Made by a program: the position numbers and the translations under genes. From contig CM074179.1 in the NCBI GenBank assembly GCA_037179385.1, positions 4,898,001 through 4,962,000 on the forward strand: a stretch of 64,000 bases of DNA. Direction: 5' to 3'. Shown here piece by piece: positions 38,580 through 49,500 of this stretch. The stretch is from Holothuria scabra (lineage: Eukaryota; Echinodermata; Holothuroidea; Aspidochirotida; Holothuriidae). Under the pieces are notes generated by a model that saw only the letters and a list, made by a program, of their open reading frames with translations, made no database searches and was not told the DNA's origin. Numbering within the stretch: the stretch's first letter is position 1; each line of letters opens with the position of its first letter.

Positions 38580-39785
38580 CAGGGTTGCTTGATTTTAATC
38601 GCCCTGATTACATTCACTGATTTAAATCAAATTATTTTTTCCAAAAAAATCATTGATTTAAATCACTTAATTAGAAAAATTCTATTTACAGTCAGAAAAA
38701 GTTATTTTTTGTTGGTTTATTATCTGAATTCAACTAACTTTTATAAACGACTCAGCTTAGAATGATTAAACACAATGTGCACCCCTAGTAAAAGCTGCAT
38801 TAGTATTGAATCCATAGTGTCGATACAGTATTACAGTTCAAATGAGACATGTTGAAAAAAATCAACCAAATTTGTAGTGATCACATTGAGTAAGGACATT
38901 AGGACCCTCATATAAAAATGTAAGTATTGGACAGTATCCCAACTGTCCTTGCCACAAGTTGGATGTATCAGATATTTTAGTAATATTACTGTACTTCAGT
39001 GTGTTGTCGGGTATCATTTTGTGATGATTCAAAGACAGGATGCTTGTGAAATTTTTAATCTATGAACCATGCATAGGATCCAATTATTTTTGCATTTTAC
39101 CAACCATGATATCAGGACCCATATCATGCCCAATGAAATCTTACTAAGTCGAAGTGCTATTGAGAATTGAGAGATGGATTGATTAAATAATTAATGTACA
39201 GTGTACATTGTTACAGTACACCATTAAGTTCAACACAGTGTACAGTAATCAATTGCCAGTTCATCTGCTATGAAACCATTGTGCAATGAGTTAAGTAGCA
39301 GTTCAACATACTGTGAATGCCTATAGCCTACAGTACTCAATACTACTGAGTGTATTGTTCAGCTAACATTTTCTTTTGTAAAGATATAGTTATTTTCTCC
39401 AAATTTTCTACATTTGAAATCACTGTCTTTGTACGCACAACATTTTCATACAGCACAGTACTTTGGTCATGTGCCAATATTACATGAACCAGGGAGGTTG
39501 TGTTACTGTGCATGTTTCCTATATACACTGCTAAAGTGGACTATATTATTTTCATTTTTCCATATGTTTGTTTGGTTTTTGCTAATGATTGCCCTGCATG
39601 CTGAAAACTAATCATCTTTGTAGGCTATAGAGTACATACTAGCATCCAGGAAATTTTGTGACATAACTTTTAGAAATTCAAATAAATCTGATTAAAATCA
39701 TTAAAAACCGATTTAAATCATTAAAATCCGATTTTTTTTATTTAAAAAGAAAATTAAAAAAAAAAAAAAAAAATCAACAGCCCTG
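38580..39785. mobile_element. Non-autonomous hAT element
   Basis: The ends are CAGGGTTGCTTGATTTT and, on the other strand, CAGGGCTGTTGATTTTT. They are flanked by the 8-bp direct repeats CCAGATTT (38572-38579) and CCAGATGT (39786-39793), with one mismatch. CAGGG termini and 8-bp target duplications are hallmarks of hAT elements. The subterminal regions are rich in GATTTAAATC words on both sides. No transposase frame is present in the 1206 bp. Confidence 0.8.
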
Positions 39786-39793
39786 CCAGATGT

Positions 39794-40124
39794 AAAAACC
39801 ATTTGCTACATCGTTTAAATGACGAATTCCTTCAATTGTACACAATAAAGATATAACATTTTGTATCCCTTTTGCATAGCTACTATGGATGTGTCTTTTT
39901 TACACACACACACACTCGATTATGTGACCTCATCGGCAAGTGCATGCAGGCAGACTGCATGTTAGGTCCTGTAATTGACTGAGTATTACTGACAGTGTTA
40001 ACCTCCAAGTGTCACTTTTTTGCTCGCCTCGATCTGGAAAAGACTGTCAAGAAATCTGAATGTTAAGACAAAGATCATTCAGGGCAAGTATTGGAAATGC
40101 AGGTGCACTTTGGAAACTTGGAGG
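39794..40124. other. Non-coding, no feature recognised
   Basis: Contains a short (CA)n run near 39900. Nothing else was seen. Confidence 0.4.
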
Positions 40125-41055
40125 CAGTGGAGTAGCCAGGATGGAATACGAATCACATGTCTGCCACTTCTCAAATAATGAGAATAAAAAATCAATCTAT
40201 GAAAAATGGTAATACATCCACTTTTAAGGGATCTCAAAACTGGGCATTTCTGATTTGTGGCCTGCGGGATGAGGCTGAAGGGAACCAGTATTTCCCTTTC
40301 CCTTGGGGAAAAAATGTCAAAATCATGAAGACGTAGATCGCAAATGCGGCAATATTTGAATGGAATTCAGCTTTCTTAGGAAAACCAAAATTAGTTGTGT
40401 CCGCCTCTGAGAAACTTTCTTTGCGTTACATTTCCTAGATGTAAAAATATTGAACAGATTATAGGCCTACGTTTTAGGATTTCCCTTTTTGGGGAGCATT
40501 TTAGTCTAAGTAGAGATTTTACAAGTGACATACATACTGCCAAAGAAACAACGTTTTCCGGTTTTCAATGATGTCTTCCTGCAAAAAAGTGCAGTATTTG
40601 TGCAGTTATCGGTACACTACGTAGTCAAAATTAACATACAACGAGTAATATCTCAAAATATTTAAATCGCAAAGCAGAAGTATAGATCATGTGGGGAAAC
40701 ACATGAAATTCGGACCTTGTGGACATTATACAAATCCACCCGGATGCCAGTGCCAACTAGTAAGAAAAGGATTAGTCGAAAACATCTACAGTGACAGCTG
40801 TCATGAGAAGAAGTAGGAACGACATAGGCCTACTTGTTAAGGATGGAAGGGAAGAATTATCCGAGTGTATGATTGTCTTGTTTTCAGTAAATCAACCAGC
40901 AATTCGAAAGGCAGAAAAGGTCTTAACCTAACAAAGTCACATCCGAGTTTGTCGTCGAGACGTCTATTTCATCTTCGAAGTGAAAGGCAATAAACGACAG
41001 TGCAGGTTACATACGGTATCTAATTTAGTGAAAGTAGGCATTTTGAAGTTATTAC

Positions 41056-41676
41056 TTGATTTCAAGTTCAAGTAAAACTTTACTGTATCCCATGAAGGGT
41101 AATTGAACACTCTCAAGCGAAGAAGCAAAAACATGCAGATGTAAAGTAATCAACAATCAAAATAGTAACGAGTACGGGACTACAGACATAAACTTGATAA
41201 TAACAATAAAAGAAATATGACATTAAAAGTAAAGGATAGGATAGGAAAACCAGCAGGTTTAAATGTAAAACAGATGAAAGATGAAACAAAAAATAACTGT
41301 TAAATAATTTGATACATTGTAGAATAAAAGACGAGTTGTGCCTACTAGTGGCAGCATACGGTAGTCTTATTCTACCACTTCGGGGGATAATGACGCTATC
41401 GAGACTTAAATGCAGGGGATGTGTGCTATTGCGAAGGATATTTCTCAGCTTAACTTCCAAAACAAGCTGGTAGGAAGAGCCCACAGTATGCTGCGAAACT
41501 ACACGAGCTGCTTGATTGATAATAGAGTCGATCCGTTTTATATTCACACTGCCCACGTTCCCACCCCAGTAGACAATAGAGTACACCAAAACACAACATA
41601 CAACTGAATCATAAAACATTTCCACAATACGACTGTCAACATTAAATTTAATTAGCTTATGAAAGCAGTACAATAG
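41056..41676 (-). mobile_element. CR1/L2-type LINE 3' fragment
   Basis: The minus-strand frame encodes the C-terminal tail of a non-LTR reverse transcriptase: KLIKFNVDSRIVEMFYDSVV, VYSIVYWGGNV, RIDSIINQAARVV, THPLHL, then SGRIRLPYAATSRHNSSF. This order is typical of the end of CR1/L2/Jockey-group proteins. The catalytic domain is absent (5' truncation). The borders come from comparison with uninterrupted family B copies. Confidence 0.7.
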
Positions 41677-41814
41677 TGCGCAAAAAATGTGTTTGACACA
41701 CATTTATGCATGTTTTCTAAATCGTTTCACATTTTACTTACTGTTTTTGAAGGTAATACTTCGAAGTTTTATTTCCGTTGGAACATTTGATTTTTCTTAA
41801 TTACTTTATCAGTA

Positions 41815-42197
41815 CACTCTAAAATCAAAAGAGTGAATTTATTAGTCACTCTTTGATCGAGTGAAAAGTATAAATTCGCTCCATAAGAGTGATTATTCAC
41901 TCCAAGAGGAGTGAACTTCCCTCCAAAAAGAGTGAAGTTCACTCCAAAAAGAGTGAAATTATCTTAAAACGTGTGAAGTTTCCCTCTTGATGGGGTTCGC
42001 ACAGTGATCGCTCTTAAAAAAGAGCGATCATTGCAGGCACTCGTGGAAGAGTGAGTTTTCCCTCTTTCTCTAGTGAATTTCACTCTTTTTGGAGCGAACT
42101 TCACTCCTCTTGGAGCGAACTATCACTCCAATGGAGTGAATTTACACTTTTCACTCGTTCAAAGAGTGACCAAGTTCACTTTTTTGATTTTAGAGTG
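41815..42197. mobile_element. Fold-back MITE with TA target site
   Basis: Ends CACTCTAAAATCAAAA... and ...TTTTGATTTTAGAGTG are perfect inverted repeats for about 16 bp, flanked by TA on each side. Almost the whole 383 bp consists of GAGTGAA/TTCACTC words arranged as a long imperfect hairpin. The uninterrupted site in family B lacks it. Confidence 0.75.
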
Positions 42198-42265
42198 TAC
42201 ACAAAAAAAAAGGGGGGGGGGTGAACAAAATCGGGGGGGGGGGCAGCCCTGTGGCTACGTAACTG

Positions 42266-43385
42266 GTAGAGCGGTACAACGTTGCCGGCTGTGTTCGCCG
42301 CCCACACTGTGGTGATTTCAGAATGAGCACAGACAAGGGCCGTGTAAGGAAGAGGTCCTACCGTTAAGCGTAGTACACGATCCTCTTCAAGGACAAATTT
42401 TACACTCGTGTTGTAAATGGAGTACAAGATGTACAAGACATTTACTACACGAAATTTATGTCATTTACATGAATTATTACAGGCCTGTCACTAGCTGTAT
42501 ACAAATACAGTTTTATTCCACAAAATATAAGTAAAGAAAATGCGTTCGTTGGCCATCATCTGTCGACCAGTACATTTTTTGCTGTGAAAAAATTGAGGGC
42601 AAGACGTTGATTATATTCTCTGACGGGAATGAACATCCACATGATCGGTTTACGGTAACCACTTGCTTCAATTAAACTGCTTAGCCAAAAAAAAAAAAAA
42701 GAAGAAGAAAAAAAAAAAAAAAAAAAAAAAAAAAGACAGGATATCACTGCACTGTAAACAGACGGTAGTATTTTACAAAGAAGAGCTAGTTCGTAAAATT
42801 AACTTGTCATTGGTTTATCTGAAACTGTCATCGAATGCTATTTTATGAAATTATGCTGGTTTTTACAGTTGTTTGATTTATTAACAAGTAGCGGATAACC
42901 ATATACTATAACAAACAAAATTTTTATGAGGAAATTTTGACCCAAGATTCACTAAATGACTGCGTTATTGAAACATCCGACTTGCCACAAGCAAGGGAGA
43001 CACAACCGGACCAAAGGTCACGACAGGCCCGAATTAAACAAATTGGTTAAGAACTGTGCCCTAAAACTATACGTAACTCTAAACATTCGATGTGTTACTT
43101 GGCCGCCTTGTAATTTTATTTGTGGAATACTGATATGCGAACCATATGCCACATGAATATGAAGGAGAAAAAGTTAAAAATTTTCGTCGGAAACTCCTGG
43201 AAACTAGTATAAACAATAAATCTTGCTGTGCTTATTAAGTTAGTGAGTTAGGGTTAAACAACACACCAGCCCGAATGTGTTATACAGTGTCACCAAGATA
43301 CAAAAAGTTACATTGCTGGGGTAAAACTACCTAAAAAGTTAAACGGGAACGTCACTTTCTACTAGATACATAGCAGAGTGGAGTC
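42266..43385. other. Non-coding; poly-A tract and repeat scraps
   Basis: Holds an A-rich tract at 42687-42734 (possible retroelement tail) and a copy of the ATTAAACAAATTGG interspersed repeat at 43010-43080. No gene was recognised. Confidence 0.4.
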
Positions 43386-44610
43386 ATGTCAGATATTTCT
43401 ATGAAGTTTACTCAGGAGAAGGCCTTCGACATGGTTGATCATGGATTCCTCTTTAAGATTTTGAGGAAGTTTTGTTTGAATCCAGTTTTTGTTAAATGGA
43501 CTTCCTTATTGTATCAGAGTGTAAACAGTCGGGTTATCGTTAATGGCCTACCGTCAGACCCCTTCAGTGTCCAACGTGGGGTACGGCAGGGGTGCCCCCT
43601 ATCACCTCTACTCTACGTATTGTTCAGTGAATCCCTTGCAAGAGCCTTTCAAGTTGAGCGTTTGTTTCAACTTTTTCACATACCCGGTGGTGTTGAAGTT
43701 AAGTGCCTTCAATATGCTGATGACATCACATGCGTAGTCTCCGACCTAGCTTCCTTCAAGGCCCTTACTGGCACGTTGTCTAAGTTTCAAAGAGCCACAT
43801 GTGCCAGACTGAATCCCAATAAGACCAAAGGACTTCTCCTAGGTAAGTGGCGGTCAAGAAGACTGCCCTTCGCTGCATCATGGGTAGACGACGCCATAAG
43901 GATAAACGGCATATGGTTTGGTTATGCGCAAACCGAGTTACTTACCTGGAATGAGAAAGTGGACCTGGTGGAAGCTAGGTTGAAGGACTTCGGCGAGCGC
44001 CACATTAGCCTGTTCGGAAAGGTGACAGTTATCAGTCGTTTTATTTATCCCCTTTTGTGGTATCCAGGCACCGTTCTGGCTGCTCCAAAGGGTGTCCTGT
44101 TGCGTCTCGAGAGGGCTGTGTTTAGGTTTTTATGGTCAGGGAAGACGGAGCTCGTAAGAAGAGGGATGGTATATCAGGATGTTAGGCGTGGTGGGTTGGG
44201 CCTTGTGCATTTTCCTTCCACACTCCGTTTTCTCCTGACCAAGTGTGTTTATAGTGCTGTAGACAGCAGAATGCCTTTTGCCTATTTTGTCCGTTATGGG
44301 GGGGGGGGGGGGGTATCATTCCGTCGGTTCTTCCCCTCCCTGTTTAGTAACAGTGAACCCCACAGCTGGAAACCCTCGGAAGCATACAGTCAAATGAGAG
44401 AAACGCTCCTTATTATGTCTACCCTTGGAGATGTTTCACAGTTAAGTGCAAGTGATTTATACCGGGCTCTTTTTGAAGAATTGGTTGGCCAGGTCCAATT
44501 CAGCCACTATGCTTCAGGGTCGGAAGTGTAGCGTGTAGTCCACAGCAGATCATTAGATTACCGCTGGCGAGACCTGTTGTGGCGAATCGCACATGATGCG
44601 ATTGTAACTA
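43386..44610 (+). mobile_element. Tx1/L1-like LINE reverse transcriptase fragment
   Basis: A frame of 381 codons carries RT motifs in order: QEKAFDMVDHGFLFK, GVRQGCPLSPLLYVLF, QYADDITCVV (catalytic YADD), then NPNKTKGLLLG and a long thumb/connection region. The N-terminal endonuclease and the first RT motifs are missing. A G-run near 44299 encodes five extra Gly residues and is probably a homopolymer expansion. After the stop at 44531 a shifted frame continues with a Trp/Arg motif (YRWRDLLWRIAHDAI) typical of the next part of Tx1-group proteins, so the element is also frame-broken. The exact start was not determined. Confidence 0.8.
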
Positions 44611-44617
44611 ATCTCAA

Positions 44618-45758
44618 TCAATCTCTTGTCAATTGAAAGCAATTTGCCGTTATGTGGCCCTTTTTGTGACAGAAACCACAAACTATGTCTTTAAAGGCAG
44701 CTTTATTTGAGCTGACCTGGTCGTTCTTTTGACGACTAGAATCTGGTTGTTTTTTACCAGAATTTTGTTGGAGAGAGGGAACCAGACTGAGATCCACTAA
44801 TTTTGCCTGCTGTGTCACCACTAGTGCCATTGCCATATTTTTTATTTGGCCTGTTAAACTGACTCTTGTTTTGAGTCTGACCTACTTTACCAAACTTATG
44901 GGTAAGTGCATAGTGATCAGCCAAGTTTGCCACTTCTTTCAACTTGTCTGCCTTTTGTTCTTCAAGGTGAGTCTTTATGTCATCACTCACACACCGTTTA
45001 AACTCCTCGACCAGCATCAGTTGTCGTAAGGCTTCAAATGTGGAGACCTTTTTAGAATCACACCATCTATCGAAATGCCTTTCTTTTTGATAGGCAAACT
45101 CTACATTTGTTTGTGTATCCGCCTTACGATATTTTCTAAATTTTTGGCGGTAAGCCTCTGGTACTAACTCATAGGCTTGTAATATGGCCTTTTTGACTTT
45201 ATCGTAATCCATGCTGTCCTCTATTGACAGAGCGGAATACACTTCCTGGGCCTTGCCAGTAAAATTACTCTGAATGAGTATCGACCATTTATCTCTGGGC
45301 CACTTTAATTGCTCAACCAGTTTTTCAAAGTGGTTGAAAAATTTCTCCACATTATCCTCCTGAAATTTGGGCTCAAATTTTACGTGCTTAGAGACATCAA
45401 ATCCCCCAGTATCCGTGCCTATTTTAGGTTCTGGGCCCTTTATGACCCCCAATTCCAGTTGTTTCAACCTAAATTCATGCTCTCTAGCCTCTCTCTCCCT
45501 TTGCATTTCCAGTTCAAGCTTTTTCAATTCAAATGCATTGTCAGTTGGCACGGTCATGATTGTCTCAAGCACTGTAATTGGCAGAATACTTTCATCTACC
45601 AGATATTCTACAATGTATCTCTTAATCTCGTCCTTCCGCATTAATGGCTGAAATTCAACGCCATAGTGTCTTGCGACTTTTACAATCTCAGACTTTTTTA
45701 GTGAGTTAAGCTCCTCAATTGAGGGGCTAGCCACGAATTTATCTAAATTGAATGGCAT
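44618..45758 (-). mobile_element. Gypsy-type gag gene, frame-shifted and truncated
   Basis: The 334-codon frame encodes a gag protein: an N-terminal helical region, a charged coiled-coil-like stretch (ELKKLELEMQREREAREHEF), then a capsid/SCAN-like region (FFNHFEKLVEQLKWPRDKW, LTGKAQEVYSAL-type motif, VPEAYRQKFRKYRK, FKRCVSDDIKTHL). After a frameshift near 44760 a CCHC zinc knuckle follows (CGFCHKKGHITANC). The sequence then ends against the Tx1-like fragment, so protease, RT and integrase are absent. It is downstream of an LTR on the same strand. Confidence 0.8.
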
Positions 45759-45886
45759 TTTGAGGTTGTGTCAAACACTCACAAACAACTAAGAAGTCTG
45801 GACAACACAGTTGCAAATTACAACGAAATTTCTCGAATTTTCCACCTGTTAGTATAATTCTTTCCCGGATGTTAGGCCACCAATTC
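45759..45886 (-). other. LTR-gag leader with weak primer-binding candidate
   Basis: On the minus strand, the leader after the LTR begins GAATTGGTGGCCTAACATCC. A TGG four bases in could start a primer-binding site, but no tRNA match could be tested. Confidence 0.35.
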
Positions 45887-46527
45887 TGTTACGGCTTGGT
45901 CGCAATACAAACCAATAACAGCGAAAGACCACAGAAGAGCGAGATTAAAATCAACAACTTAATTATTATTCACCTCTTACTTCCTTAAATTTACAACAAT
46001 TAACCTTAAATCTACTCACAATCTTTTACAGCTTAAGGTATCACTCTTTGTCCAAGGGGTAGTGTTGTTAGCGTCGATTGTAGAGCAGCACAGCGTAGGA
46101 CTCGGTTCCGCAAAGGCAGGATGAAGACTATAGTGATCGGTAAATGGCGACACAATTACAGCGAAGCAGGCGTCTGATCTCTGTATTATCTGTGTATCTT
46201 CTGTTCTCTTCTCTCCCTGTCACACTGCTTGCATGACCTTTTATATGCCTGGTAGTTCTTCCAGAAAAGTCTGGAACTTACTCTTATGGAAACGTCTCGT
46301 TTGATCTCGTACAAAACAAACAGCGAACGTTCTGGGCTCAGTAACCAATAACCACAAGTTGGCTATTATTAGGCCATTACATCATACAGTAGTTTCCAGT
46401 AACTGTGCGAATGTTCTCTGGGGTTACCCGTTGAATATGCTCGAGAGACAACACCGATGCTAGCACTTTCTAGAACTTTCCACTTGCTCGTCCGTGGATT
46501 CAATCTGGTTGATGTCGTCTCGTAACA
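45887..46527 (-). repeat. LTR of the Gypsy-type element
   Basis: On the minus strand the 641-bp segment starts TGTTACGAGACG and ends AGCCGTAACA, giving TG...CA borders with a 7-bp inverted end (TGTTACG/CGTAACA). A promoter-like CATATAAAAGG lies at 46237-46247. Gag follows on the same strand 129 bp downstream. Confidence 0.75.
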
Positions 46528-46537
46528 CTCCCCCCTT
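46528..46537 (-). other. Polypurine tract abutting the LTR
   Basis: AAGGGGGGAG directly precedes the LTR start. A polypurine tract normally marks the 3' LTR, yet this LTR is followed by gag, which is unusual. Confidence 0.5.
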
Positions 46538-49500
46538 GAAAGAGTTTTGGACGTCTAGGACAAAACTTAGGTTATAATATCTACAATATTACCTTATAGT
46601 AATAACTATAGTATTACAGTATGCATTCCAGTATCAAGTGGAAGGCGCTATCATGACATACAACTTGTCTTACAATATGATAATACATGAGTAGTAGGAT
46701 TGCGCTGAAGGAAACCATAATTGTGGCAGCTGACAGCAAAAAAATGTGTACGGGATTACTAACTGGCGAGGACGCCTACCCAAACGGATTCAGCCTATGC
46801 AATGTTATGTTTTTGTTCATATAGGCCTAGGGTTTAAGTAATGTGCGTAATTTGGGGAAATCATAAACCACTGATATTACTTTTATTTTTTACATTTTCA
46901 GTACCGAAGCGTTGCACAAAGTATCCTGGAATTTCTTCAGGTAAGGATTAATGTCGTTTTGGTTGTGTACTCTAACTGCGGGTTCGTGATTGTTTCTCTC
47001 TCCCGTCGATGTTACTAGGGACGTTTCGCATATGCGCAGTTGTAATTGCGAAAAGGCTTATACTTTTGCGCCCAAAACACAGAGTTGGTTACGTAAGCAG
47101 CAAGAAAGGTGCACAAGACTAAAGTTGCAGCCACACAATTACATTTCCGCGGCACGTGACCCTTGTCCGTCGTACAACTTGTTATTGTGGGATGCTCCTT
47201 CCAGCTAAAGCTCAGGATTTCTTTGTTTGAGACTTTAAATGCTAGTCTTCGATAATGACGCTTACACATAAAGTTTATTGCAAGTTGCTAAATTTAAGTC
47301 GATGGGTTGCATTTTTCGAACTATCGCAAATGATAGGGACACATCTCTAAAATTACTTACCTTAATCGAAAACATAAAAAATGCTGCATAAACAATTAAA
47401 CCATCCTCTCAAAATCCTACATCTTTATTTTGGCCTAAATAGCAGGATAAAGAAGCAGAGCCAAACGTTAGCCTAGGGCCATATTTTACGTGCAGACGAT
47501 AAGAGAAATTATGCTCGTCTAAACTTTTAGCTTGAATTAATGACACCCACTGATTTGGTGATAAAATTTAGTATGACTATGACTGAACTTGTCCTACATC
47601 CGATGTAATATGGTTGCGTGTCCGAGAAAACTACACAAAAACATCTAGACTAGCCTATGAAGACAAAACATGCTGATACGGCAGCTGTCGACGAACGAGG
47701 CAGACGCCAGTACTGCAGTCAAGTATACATGTACGAACATAATATCGCGGTATTCAGTTGGCAGCACAGCGAATGCAAGCCTTCTTCTCCTATCCGTATG
47801 CTTGATACGTGTGTATGAATTTACGTATACCTTATTCTCTGTGTATATACTGACCACCGTAGCGGTGGCGTAGCTACGGGGGGGGGGGGGGGGGAGTTGC
47901 CCCCATTATGTGTTCGCCTGGGTTACAGAAATTTGCTGTGTGCTTATCAGATAACTGTTCTCACCAGCAGGGGATTATCTTTCATCTTGGTCAAGACCTG
48001 CCCAGCATGGTGTGAAAAGCAATTATGGGCCTGATAAGGGATGAAGGTTATTATTCACAGCACAAAGTAGTTCCGGCTTGTGATGAACACTTGTTATTGT
48101 TTACACAATAAAGCACAGCATTCCAAGGAAACTGAGTAGGCTATGTGGTATCAGGTAGTGGTAGCTCCCAGCTGGCACACAGGATGTGGTATAAACAGAA
48201 CTCAATTTGCACAGGACAAAGCAGTGGAGCTGTTGATTATACACTACAGTATTCAGTTCCCTGGATTTGACATAGTATGTCCACACATGCTGTATGCCAG
48301 ATTTGCATTATAAAGTGGTAAATTTACAGACTTTTTAAACAGTTAAAATAAATTTGTGAAAGGTTTTCAATTTGCTCCGATTAAGTGTAAAAATGCATGT
48401 GGCGATGAGTTGACATCAGTACTAATTGCCACTGCTCTGAAATTATAGGGGATTACAATTTCTTTTTATTTTCTGAATGTGTTACAAAACATTAGATATG
48501 TGATATTTATAAAAAAAAAAAAAAAACATGTTTTACAATAAATGTAAGCTAACATAATATTCAAATAGGGCCATAAATTTTCCCAAAAATTTTCGGGCTA
48601 TTTCATTTTTTTTCCAGTTTAAAAACAAAACTAATGTTTGTTAAATGACTAGCATATTTATGCGAAATCTGAAAAATACAAAATACGGTTAAGCTTACTG
48701 TATATTTAGAGAAAATTTTTACAGAGCAGTAAAATTTGGTTGAAAAAAGCAGGCAAAATGGTTTTTCAAATATTCAGAAAATACATGTAAACAACATTTC
48801 TTTACTAGTAATACGAAGTGTATGTAAAGTTACAGAAAATTTCTGTTAAAAGTTAAATACAGAAAGGTTAAGTAAAAAAGTTGTAAATTTACAGAAATTT
48901 TTAACAGTGAATGTAGTTTCACTAGATGCACATTGTCCCATATAAAAAGTAGCTCGAAATTACGTTTCAATATTTTTTAATCTATCACATATTAATTTTA
49001 GACTCAGTACCACCACTAGGGAATTATTAATTGAAGTAAGTGACAAATTTACTGGGTCTGTAAATAAAGGTTTGTCTTTACCGGTGATTTTATTACAAGT
49101 ATATTGACTTTTTATCACAGAATTCTGTTGTAAAACTTTTCAACATCCTTTACCATCTATAAACACTGATGACATCCCCAGACTTTTTGAAGCATTGCTA
49201 CTCATTTTCCCAAATTTTGCATAACAATTTTAAAAACAAGACATTTTGTCACCTATGTCCCCTAAAGTGCACCAAACTGCTCGCCCCTGGACCCAAACAG
49301 AAGTCAAGTCCCAAGGCGGTCTCTGACCGATTGTGCAAACCCTTAATTCCTGCAGATTTCTCCCAATATCTGAAACGGATCACTGCACTGCGTAACAAAA
49401 GCAGTAGCATATCTGCCGGGGGAAGGGGGACCCATACTCAGACAAGATACTGAAGGGGGCAAAAAATTTCCAAGGGGAGTGTCACCCTCCTCCCCCTCCC

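Larger units (their letters stand above)
40125..42265 (+). mobile_element. Family B, third diverged copy with two nested insertions
   Basis: Starts CAGTGGAGTAGCCAGGATGG and ends CCTGTGGCTACGTAACTG. The internal order matches 9737-10994 (for example GAGAAACTTTCTTTGCGTTA and CTACGTAGTCAAAATTAA), but it is much more diverged. It was split by a LINE fragment (41056-41676) and a fold-back MITE (41815-42197). Confidence 0.6.

Noticed and set aside
42251..42325. tRNA-like stretch with GGTAGAGCGG
   Set aside because: It resembles an A box, but no proper B box or cloverleaf follows.
44754..45651. Plus-strand frames opposite gag (45309-45651)
   Set aside because: They are antisense shadows of the gag frame.
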